Of a stretch of DNA of 5,655 bases, positions 1 through 5,045 are shown one piece after another. Under the pieces are notes generated by a model that was given only the letters and a program-made list of their open reading frames with translations, had not been told where the DNA came from and did not search any database. A program made the position numbers and the translations under genes. This stretch comes from JBBIRM01 sp037441765 (GTDB lineage: Bacteria; Desulfobacterota; BSN033; UBA1163), in assembly GCA_037441765.1 (NCBI GenBank), contig JBBIRM010000183.1, forward strand, positions 1 to 5,655, written 5' to 3'. Within the stretch, counting starts at the first letter, position 1, and each line of letters opens with the position of its first letter.

Positions 1-1116
1 CCAGGTATGGGGGCGGTTAATGCTGTCATATGGTAAGGCAGGTGAAGAACCAATTGGATAGTAATATTTTGAATCATCATAACAACCGGACACATACACC
101 CATCCATCTGGCTGATCCTTGCATACATCTGCGTAAGAACCTTTATAACTTCTCCATTGATAGATCCAGTCCTTTTCCTCTTTTTGTTGAGGTGAACTTC
201 TTGTTTTGCAATCCCACCAGTTTTTCTTTGCTGGATTATTCCCAAAGGGCTTCTCATATTCATCCTTAAAGGCAGGTCCTCTGCTATCATCTTTGAAGTA
301 AGTTTCCCAGGGTGGATTACTCCCATCAGGCCAGGTGAAAGGAAATGGGTCATTCTCCTTGTCAGAACTGCAGGAAGTACATCCATCAAGTGACTTAGTC
401 GTCTCTTCATAGGTATCATAGGTAAGTGGGTCAGATACATATTTGTATGTGTACCAGTTATATTCTGCATTATACTTTATCTCTGTAACCATATACCACC
501 AGTCATATGATTTCATCTTTAAATTACTGTGTGGTGGGATTAAACTTGCAGATTTATCGTATAAGGTTATAGTCCTGTAAAATCGATACCCCACTGTGAC
601 ACCTGTATGTTTTTTGCCCCAGGCATCAATGAAACTATCCTTAGAAAAATCATTAGCATATCTTGGTCCATCCACAGAGTTTTTAATCTCTCGCCATCTC
701 CAGTATCTTTTCTCACACCACTTCTTTTCAGGCTGGTAGGGTTTAGTAATTGTCCATTTCTTAAAATATCCTTTCCACCATTCTTCTTTCCTCTGAGCAT
801 AGGTTGCAAATCCCATGTTTACATTCTCAATATCTTTTAAGACCTCACCAAGTGCTTGCTTTGCAATAAAGAGTTTACTATTGGGATGATTTCCACCGCC
901 TTCATAATTTCTTACAACATTGTCAACCCCTTTTGCATTTCCAGAGGGAACTGCTTTGCCATCAACGCCCATATTCATAGAACTCGATGTATCGAAGATG
1001 ATCATCACATTGGGTGTGCGAATCTCAAAGAGGTCTGACTGACCATAGGAGAAGGCAGGTATGAGGAAGAAAATGGTTATTAAAAATAGAAACTTATATT
1101 TAAAAGATTTTTTCAT
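1..1116 (-). CDS. pilY1: PilY1-like type IV pilus tip/assembly protein, N-terminal part (cut by left edge)
   Basis: An open frame of 372 codons runs from ATG at 1116 to the window edge without a stop. Residues 1–25 form a Sec signal peptide (KKSFKYK n-region, hydrophobic core, likely cleavage SYG|QS). The stretch NVMIIFDTSSSM follows, with a MIDAS motif D42-x-S44-x-S46, which marks a von Willebrand A domain. Residues 98–107 (NVNMGFATYA) match a VWA core strand. Residues 113–372 are very rich in Trp and Tyr and carry C134, C246, C249, C303, C332 and C345. PilY1 proteins with an N-terminal VWA domain act at the pilus tip in pilus biogenesis, adhesion and surface sensing. The C-terminal beta-propeller would lie outside the window. 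The start overlaps the pilX stop as ATGA and has a near-perfect Shine-Dalgarno. Assignment rests on the VWA domain plus position after pilX; another VWA protein is possible but less likely. Confidence 0.85.
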   Translation of the reverse strand, partial: MKKSFKYKFLFLITIFFLIPAFSYGQSDLFEIRTPNVMIIFDTSSSMNMGVDGKAVPSGNAKGVDNVVRNYEGGGNHPNSKLFIAKQALGEVLKDIENVNMGFATYAQRKEEWWKGYFKKWTITKPYQPEKKWCEKRYWRWREIKNSVDGPRYANDFSKDSFIDAWGKKHTGVTVGYRFYRTITLYDKSASLIPPHSNLKMKSYDWWYMVTEIKYNAEYNWYTYKYVSDPLTYDTYEETTKSLDGCTSCSSDKENDPFPFTWPDGSNPPWETYFKDDSRGPAFKDEYEKPFGNNPAKKNWWDCKTRSSPQQKEEKDWIYQWRSYKGSYADVCKDQPDGWVYVSGCYDDSKYYYPIGSSPALPYDSINRPHTW

Positions 1117-1553
1117 GTAGAACCTCCTTGGTATTCGGGCTGGGGCTCCTGTTCAGCCCCTTCAATGACTGCCTCAATGGTTACCCTCCCCGCTATTGGA
1201 AAGTTTGGAGCAATTCCTTCTGAAACAACTAAAAACTCTTTTTTAACTGGCGGGCCAGTTTCCTCACTGATTACCCTCCAGTTGATAATAAATCTTCCTC
1301 CACCTAAGTCAATCCCTTCTGAAGTGCTGTTGATTACCCCTTGATTGTTAGGAAGGGAAACAAAGAAACCTCTTCTTCCATAAAAGTAATCAATCCCTGC
1401 ATCGGCGCAGTAAAAGGCATAATTATAGAGCCTTTCATTTCCTGCGATGTTTGTTTCGAAAGTGGTGGTGCTTATGGCACTGATTCCAATGATGGTGAGA
1501 ACCAGTAAGATCAGAAGGGCGATGATTAACGAAACACCCTTGTCTTTCTTCAT
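1113..1553 (-). CDS. pilX: PilX-like minor pilin
   Basis: The start used gives 146 residues. The N-terminus MKKDKG|VSLIIALLILLVL is a class III (prepilin) signal: a short basic leader, Gly at -1, then a hydrophobic helix. The helix continues into TTTFETNIAGNERLYNYAFYCADAGID, which is typical of PilX N-terminal domains. Mature position 5 is Ile rather than Glu, as in GspK-type pseudopilins. PilX would belong to the minor-pilin priming complex, cleaved and held in the inner membrane before assembly. The start is uncertain. An in-frame ATG at 1613 is preceded by AGGTGAAGGAG and would give a 26-residue leader; one at 1646 is longer still. The ATG at 1553 has no clear SD but gives the canonical leader. 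The gene sits between pilW (147 nt gap from this start) and pilY1 (4 nt overlap). Confidence 0.8.
   Translation of the reverse strand: MKKDKGVSLIIALLILLVLTIIGISAISTTTFETNIAGNERLYNYAFYCADAGIDYFYGRRGFFVSLPNNQGVINSTSEGIDLGGGRFIINWRVISEETGPPVKKEFLVVSEGIAPNFPIAGRVTIEAVIEGAEQEPQPEYQGGST
1121..1129 (-). promoter_or_regulatory. Strong ribosome binding site of the pilY1-like gene, inside the pilX 3' end
   Basis: The minus strand reads AAGGAGGTT, close to a full match to the 16S anti-SD, with about 5 nt before the ATG at 1116. It also encodes part of the pilX C-terminal residues QGGST, so pilY1 translation can start independently of, or coupled to, pilX termination. It decides the pilY1 start. Confidence 0.8.
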
Positions 1554-1678
1554 ATTAAGGAAAATTTTCTTCTTCGATATAATTGGGTCTAAGAATTTTC
1601 TTAGTAGAATCATTTCTCCTTCACCTATCCCCCTCACCTCAAGCATTGCGTATATGGCGAGGGGTTCAGACTTGCGCT

Positions 1679-1713
1679 TGAAACACCATCAGGACTCATC
1701 TTATGGTGTTTCA
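1679..1713. repeat. 11-bp perfect inverted repeat at the pilW end / pilW–pilX spacer
   Basis: TGAAACACCAT at 1679–1689 is the exact reverse complement of ATGGTGTTTCA at 1703–1713, separated by 13 nt. The right arm lies in the last pilW codons and includes one base of its TAA stop. There is no T-run after it on the minus strand, so it is not a standard intrinsic terminator. It may be an RNA hairpin that tunes or protects the mRNA between pilW and pilX, or the edge of a small dispersed repeat. Confidence 0.6.
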
Positions 1714-2636
1714 TCCCTCAGGTTTCTTAAATCGACATAGGTATTTAAAGTCCTTCTCCTAAATCCGCCTGCTCCTTGGATCTGGGGATCAGACATTTGA
1801 GTCCGTGCAGTGATAGTAACTCTGATCCCCCTTATCTCCTTCGGATTTCCTGGTGCATCGCTTTCAGAACCATCTATTAGAACATACCTGAATTGAAGGT
1901 TTTCAATATATTCCGCAATCGTATCTCTCTGACTGCTTCCAGTATTGGGATACAGATCCCTAAAAAGGACAGGAACAGAGCCCCTCCATCTCAATCCATA
2001 TTTAATTGCCCTGACTAAAAAGACAGGGGTTTCAGGTATAATGAGATTGTTTTCCGAATCACGGACATTGTAATCTTTTCTTAAATTAGGACTTATCTCG
2101 AGGACAGTTCCATCCCCTGAAACATTTGTTACAGTATAATTATCTTTTCCACCAATACATAGATACCTTCTTACTCCAGTATTAAAGGTTGTTCCTCCAT
2201 CATAAGAAACGGTGACGGTTGTAGCCCCTGCGGTGGCATTCTGGTCTAAACGACCAAGTTTCTCAAATGCAGATATGACTACAATTTCATCGCTATCTCC
2301 CACATTATCACCTCTGATTGTAGAGGCATCATTGATCGGGTTTACGATATTGATATACCCATTCACATTTCCAAATGTTTTGATGATATCATTTTCTCCA
2401 CCTGTATTTTCATTCTTACCTCCAAAGCCTGCCATCCTTATCTCCCTGAGCATCCTATTGATAGCCACCCTGACGTTCTGCTGCATATCTGCGACCTGTT
2501 CCTGTGAAGCATAGGAGCGTTGCTGGGAGATATAGACCCTGTAAATCCCTGCAATAAGTATGGCGCTTACCGCAAGGGCAATGAGCAACTCAATGAGGGT
2601 AACCGCTTTTGAATTTTTTAACAAATTTCTCATCAT
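1701..2636 (-). CDS. pilW: PilW-like minor pilin
   Basis: This 311-residue protein starts MMRNLLKNSKA|VTLIELLIALAVSA: a prepilin leader, Glu5 of the mature form (E16), then a hydrophobic helix. The following segment, YISQQRSYASQEQVADMQQNVRVAINRMLREIRMAGF (about residues 37–72), is the amphipathic stretch characteristic of PilW-type minor pilins. The rest is a large beta-rich globular region ending in GFRRRTLNTYVDLRNL, a common PilW ending. Its length is in the usual PilW range (larger than PilV or PilX). Residue -1 is Ala instead of the usual Gly. The two adjacent ATGs (2636, 2633) have no good SD; the pilV stop is only 9 nt upstream, so translation is probably coupled. It likely works with PilV, PilX and FimT in the minor-pilin complex that starts pilus assembly. 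Confidence 0.85.
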   Translation of the reverse strand: MMRNLLKNSKAVTLIELLIALAVSAILIAGIYRVYISQQRSYASQEQVADMQQNVRVAINRMLREIRMAGFGGKNENTGGENDIIKTFGNVNGYINIVNPINDASTIRGDNVGDSDEIVVISAFEKLGRLDQNATAGATTVTVSYDGGTTFNTGVRRYLCIGGKDNYTVTNVSGDGTVLEISPNLRKDYNVRDSENNLIIPETPVFLVRAIKYGLRWRGSVPVLFRDLYPNTGSSQRDTIAEYIENLQFRYVLIDGSESDAPGNPKEIRGIRVTITARTQMSDPQIQGAGGFRRRTLNTYVDLRNLRDETP

Positions 2637-2645
2637 TCTATATGA

Positions 2646-3041
2646 CTATCTGGATTTTATTGTCGTAAAAGAAACGCTGTGTGTTACGCCCTTTTCAACC
2701 CATTGAACCGTATATCTTATAGTCAAATACTCCGGGAGATGGTCTTCGATCTGATAACTTCTCTGAAATATATCTAAGGGAGGTGGTAAGTTAGGGTCAG
2801 TATAATTTCCAGGAGAAAGCGCAGGATTAAGCCCTACACCCGGAAGACGCATTGGCAGGTTCTTTAACTCCTCAAGCCTCTCCTGAGCAATCACTGATGC
2901 TTGAGAGAGGTTATTACTGAAAGAGGTTCCACGAATGGATGTAATTTGCATCCCCGCTATGGCAAGTATACCGATGGCAAGAATAATCAGACCGATAAGA
3001 ACCTCAGTTAGGGTAAATCCCCGTCTTCCAAATCTATTCAA
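2646..3041 (-). CDS. pilV: PilV-like minor pilin (TTG start)
   Basis: This 131-residue protein begins MNRFGRRG|FTLTEVLIGLIILAIGILAIAGMQ: an 8-residue basic leader, Gly-1, Phe+1, Glu5 and a long hydrophobic helix. The next segment, SFSNNLSQASVIAQERLEELKNLP (about residues 40–63), is typical of PilV/GspI-type minor pilins, which carry such a segment after the helix. A small beta-rich C-terminal part follows. No ATG lies at a suitable place; TTG at 3041 gives the canonical leader and has AGGGAGA 7 nt upstream, so it is taken as the start. It overlaps the end of the fimT-like gene by 8 nt, which indicates translational coupling in one operon. GspI-like pseudopilin is the alternative, but the downstream pilW–pilX–pilY1 order favours PilV. 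Confidence 0.83.
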   Translation of the reverse strand: MNRFGRRGFTLTEVLIGLIILAIGILAIAGMQITSIRGTSFSNNLSQASVIAQERLEELKNLPMRLPGVGLNPALSPGNYTDPNLPPPLDIFQRSYQIEDHLPEYLTIRYTVQWVEKGVTHSVSFTTIKSR

Positions 3042-3480
3042 TATATGCTCTCCCTGTTGCAGAAGTTACAGTTATCTTCTTCTGGGCCCCCTTTATATTT
3101 TTCAATACAACCGATCCTGAAGAGGCTGTGGAATTTGGATTGAAAGTGACGTGCGGAACTCCACCTGAAAAAGAGGCGCTCACAAAATCCACTCCTTTGG
3201 GAAGGCTCTGCCTTGCCCCATCATCTTTGAATCCTGCAGTGGTTTGAACTTGAAGAATGTAACTTCTACCAGCGGTATCAAACTCAACTCGATAAACGGT
3301 ATTGGTCGAAACTGCTTTTATCTGGGCGGTCCTCATTGTGGAGCAAATATCTCGTGCTGCACTCCTTAAACGATAGTTGGGCAACCATGATCCAATATTT
3401 GGAACTAACAACAATGCCCCGATGGCAATGATAATCATCACAACAACTAATTCTATAAGTGTGATGCCTTTCCGATTCAT
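3034..3480 (-). CDS. FimT/FimU/GspH-like minor pilin
   Basis: This 148-residue protein starts MNRKG|ITLIELVVVMIIIAIGALL: a 5-residue basic leader, Gly-1, and Glu5 of the mature form (E10). The amphipathic helix RLRSAARDICSTMRTAQIKA (about residues 38–57) leads into VYRVEFD and a beta-rich globular part, the pattern of the GspH/FimT domain. Such proteins are minor (pseudo)pilins; in T4P systems FimU/FimT sits with PilV, PilW and PilX in the priming complex, and FimT of some species binds DNA. ATG at 3480 is the only start giving a proper leader; the SD is weak (GGGGT is too far upstream). It is the first gene after a predicted promoter, with a leader of about 160 nt. Whether it should be called fimT, fimU or gspH cannot be settled from sequence alone, so no symbol is given. 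Confidence 0.85.
   Translation of the reverse strand: MNRKGITLIELVVVMIIIAIGALLLVPNIGSWLPNYRLRSAARDICSTMRTAQIKAVSTNTVYRVEFDTAGRSYILQVQTTAGFKDDGARQSLPKGVDFVSASFSGGVPHVTFNPNSTASSGSVVLKNIKGAQKKITVTSATGRAYIE
3049..3055 (-). promoter_or_regulatory. Ribosome binding site supporting the TTG start of pilV
   Basis: AGGGAGA on the minus strand lies 7 nt before TTG at 3041. No other start codon gives a prepilin leader in this frame, so this site supports the non-ATG start. It lies inside the 3' end of the preceding gene. Confidence 0.55.
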
Positions 3481-3530
3481 TCTAAAATCTACCCCAAAAT
3501 ATTTGAATTTTTTCCCTCATACCCGAATTT

Positions 3531-3598
3531 TGTAGGGCAAGGCTTTAGTCTTTCATTTGAAATGAATGAATGATGCAGGCCTGAAGGCCTGCCCTACA
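3531..3598. repeat. Imperfect inverted repeat with nested hairpins in the fimT-operon leader
   Basis: Outer arms TGTAGGGC (3531–3538) and GCCCTACA (3591–3598) are exact reverse complements, and pairing continues with a bulge into GGCTTT against the GGCCT side. Nested inside are a 7-bp stem GCAGGCC/GGCCTGC (3575–3592, loop TGAA) and a small stem TTCATT/AATGAA (3552–3566), which runs into three AATG units (3561–3572). The shape, arms beginning with TGTAGGGC near an operon start, resembles the small palindromic dispersed repeats common in intergenic DNA. The lack of a T-run argues against a simple terminator. It would be transcribed as part of the 5' leader of the minor-pilin operon. Confidence 0.65.
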
Positions 3599-3645
3599 TA
3601 TTTAACCATGAAAGAATCTATATTTGAAATCAAAGGGTTAAATCT

Positions 3646-3673
3646 ATTTTAATATTTTGGAGGGGTTTGTCAA
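3646..3673 (-). promoter_or_regulatory. Predicted sigma70-type promoter of the minor-pilin operon
   Basis: On the minus strand TTGACA (3673–3668, perfect -35) is followed after 16 nt by TAAAAT (3651–3646, 5 of 6 to the -10 consensus). A run of seven A (3683–3677) just upstream of the -35 could act as an UP element. Transcription would start near 3639, leaving about 160 nt of leader before the fimT-like ATG. No other gene start lies on this strand here, so it most likely drives fimT–pilV–pilW–pilX–pilY1. This is a prediction from motif match only. Confidence 0.6.
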
Positions 3674-3706
3674 TACTTTTTTTATTGGGTGAAAAGGATA
3701 CTTTAC

Positions 3707-3726
3707 AGCATTTGATAGCATTTGAC
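3707..3726. repeat. Tandem 10-bp direct repeat upstream of the predicted promoter
   Basis: AGCATTTGAT (3707–3716) is followed directly by AGCATTTGAC (3717–3726), identical at 9 of 10 positions and spaced by about one helical turn. It ends 33 nt upstream of the -35 box, at about -68 to -87 from the predicted start. That spacing is typical of direct-repeat sites for response regulators, so it may be an activator site. A chance duplication is also possible. Confidence 0.4.
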
Positions 3727-3748
3727 AGAGGTATATTAGATAAGGGGA

Positions 3749-4696
3749 TTATCTTATTTCAACAGTCAGGGTGTAACGCTGGGTGCTTCTTGCCCCTTCG
3801 CTATCAGATGCTTCAATCTCTACTAAATGTGTTCCCTGATCCTCTTTTCTGATCTCCCACCTGATTAAACCTGTATTCTTATCAATCTCCATCCTCTTTG
3901 GCCCTGATTTTAATTTGAACTGAATGGGGTCATCGTCAGGGTCATCTGCCTTTACTTGATAGAGATAAATATTTTTATCGATCGAAGTGGGAGGGCTTGA
4001 TACAATAATTGGAGCATGATTTGATATAAAGAGTGGGTCTGACTTTTTTGGCTTTCCAGAAGACTCACGGTCATCAGGAATGACGGTGACTGTGATCGAG
4101 TCACCTTTTTTGAAATTCCCTTTCCCTAATATCTCTTTCCTTTCTTCTGAAAGAAGTGTCCCGTTTTTCTCCCATCTGTATGTATAATAGACAAAATCAC
4201 CATCTCTATCTATACTCTTAACAATAGCCCTAAGGTCATTATTTGAATAGGCAATCCTGGGTTCAATCAAGACTTCTTGAATAACAGGCGGTGAATTGAG
4301 AATTTTAACCGGTTCTGAAAAGAAGGGTTTCCCTTCTGTTTTTCCATCCGATGGTGTTACCCTCACCTGAATTAAGTCTCCTTTCTTAAAATTTCCCGAG
4401 GGTAAAGAATTTTTATTTGCGTCAAAAATCTCCTCCCCATTCTTGAGCCACTGGTATGAGTAAGCAACAGGATCTTTATCCGGATCCTGGCTTTGAATTG
4501 TCAGCGTAAGCTCGTTCTCTTTGGTTGGATTTTCGGGAAGGATTTTTAAGGAGGTGATAACAGGGGGAAGATTTTTTTCCGATCTAACCTCCCTTCCCTT
4601 TTCCCTCTCACAGGAGAGGAATCCAAGAGTTATGAGAAGGATTAGGAGGAAGGTCTTTTTATTTAATAAACGGGTATAGGTGCTTTTCTTTTTCAT
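3749..4696 (-). CDS. Lipoprotein with two Ig/PKD-like repeats and a cadherin-like domain
   Basis: From ATG at 4696 (AAAAGG 4 nt upstream) this is 315 residues. A basic n-region and hydrophobic core end in GFLSC with Cys29, a lipobox-like type II signal, so the protein is probably lipid-anchored and exported. Residues 44–134 and 135–226 are two related beta-sandwich repeats of exactly 92 residues period: W83 and W175 in YxW-K-N-G, and GNFKKGD at 101 and 193. Residues 227–315 (HAP start, ADDPDDDPIQFKL, KNTGLIRW, GTHLVEIEASDSEGA) resemble cadherin-like / He_PIG modules. The acidic DPDDD and DSEG motifs are the kind that often bind calcium. The specific role is unknown. It follows the pilY1 3' end and the OB-like gene, with a 38-nt overlap with the latter. 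The adjacent TTG at 4699 is an alternative start. Confidence 0.8.
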   Translation of the reverse strand: MKKKSTYTRLLNKKTFLLILLITLGFLSCEREKGREVRSEKNLPPVITSLKILPENPTKENELTLTIQSQDPDKDPVAYSYQWLKNGEEIFDANKNSLPSGNFKKGDLIQVRVTPSDGKTEGKPFFSEPVKILNSPPVIQEVLIEPRIAYSNNDLRAIVKSIDRDGDFVYYTYRWEKNGTLLSEERKEILGKGNFKKGDSITVTVIPDDRESSGKPKKSDPLFISNHAPIIVSSPPTSIDKNIYLYQVKADDPDDDPIQFKLKSGPKRMEIDKNTGLIRWEIRKEDQGTHLVEIEASDSEGARSTQRYTLTVEIR

Positions 4697-5033
4697 CAAT
4701 CCTTTTGGGGAGGAGATAAACCGTTTTTGCCAAAAGACTTTTATTGAGTTTATCCTTTATCCCTTCAATATAAACCCACGATTTAACTTTTATTTTTTCA
4801 ATCGTGATGGGTGATCCTTTATCATTGAAAAAGGAAGTTTTCTGATCCCAGCGAAAACATTTCTCATTGACAATCATTGTGCCCTTCTTTAAATCTATCT
4901 CCATCACAATTCCCTGAGTATTTACTATATCTTTCTCTGAAGCAAAAGTCAAAGGATAAATGATCATTATTGATAACCAAATTATTGATAACCAAAAAAA
5001 GAAAATGCTTTTCATAAATAATCTTTTTAGCAT
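4659..5033 (-). CDS. Small secreted protein with OB-fold-like (DUF5666-like) beta domain
   Basis: This 124-residue protein starts at ATG 5033, fixed by GAGGAGGT 4 nt upstream. Residues 1–31 form a signal peptide with an unusually long hydrophobic core, cleaved near TFA|S. The mature part has the pattern TQGIVMEIDLKKGTMIVN (39–56), then SPITIEKIKVKSWVYIEG (74–91), then LLAKTVYLLP (100–109). Small exported proteins with this strand order (value strand, 'G-x-I/V' turn, 'I-x-x-I-K-x-x-x-W-V-x-I-x-G') are usually placed with DUF5666-like OB-fold domains; this is a pattern judgement, not a search result. No catalytic residues are visible, and a ligand or partner cannot be named. It lies 11 nt after the PilY1-like stop and overlaps the lipoprotein start by 38 nt, so it is probably co-translated with both. 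Confidence 0.75.
   Translation of the reverse strand: MLKRLFMKSIFFFWLSIIWLSIMIIYPLTFASEKDIVNTQGIVMEIDLKKGTMIVNEKCFRWDQKTSFFNDKGSPITIEKIKVKSWVYIEGIKDKLNKSLLAKTVYLLPKRIDEKEKHLYPFIK
4966..4995. repeat. Perfect 15-bp tandem duplication in the signal-peptide coding region
   Basis: ATTATTGATAACCAA occurs at 4966–4980 and again at 4981–4995 with no gap. It is read in frame on the minus strand and gives WLSII followed by WLSIM (residues 14–23) in the hydrophobic core of the signal peptide. Loss or gain of a unit by slippage would change the core by exactly five residues without a frameshift. Confidence 0.85.
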
Positions 5034-5037
5034 TTTT

Positions 5038-5045
5038 ACCTCCTC
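5038..5045 (-). promoter_or_regulatory. Ribosome binding site of the OB-like gene, overlapping the upstream stop codon
   Basis: GAGGAGGT on the minus strand ends 4 nt before ATG 5033 and shares a base with the TAG stop of the PilY1-like gene (5045–5047). This selects the ATG at 5033 over an in-frame TTG at 5063 and indicates that translation follows directly from the upstream gene. Confidence 0.8.

Noticed and set aside
356..382. Heme-binding site in PilY1 suggested by the CxxC at residues 246–249
   Set aside because: The motif is CTSC followed by Ser, not His, so it lacks the axial ligand of a c-type heme site.
567..809. Minus-strand frame beginning MQPMLRGKKNGG
   Set aside because: It lies in another frame inside the pilY1-like gene, whose frame carries the signal peptide and VWA motif.
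607..840. Plus-strand open frame opposite the pilY1-like gene
   Set aside because: It is antisense to a long, domain-bearing frame and has no SD or recognisable domain. Other plus-strand frames (e.g. 1447–1740, 2212–2514, 3667–3852) were rejected for the same reasons.
1634..1714. Possible 26-residue ORF beginning MKHHKMSPDG on the minus strand across the pilW stop
   Set aside because: GAGGG touches the ATG with no spacer, it overlaps pilW out of frame, and no recognisable product results. It is better explained as part of the spacer repeat.
3481..3748. Rho-independent terminator after the lipoprotein gene
   Set aside because: The hairpins in this region have no following T-run on the minus strand, and the strongest one lies downstream of the predicted promoter.
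3481..3748. CRISPR array or tRNA in the intergenic region
   Set aside because: No regularly spaced direct repeats and no cloverleaf were seen; the direct repeat has only two adjacent units.
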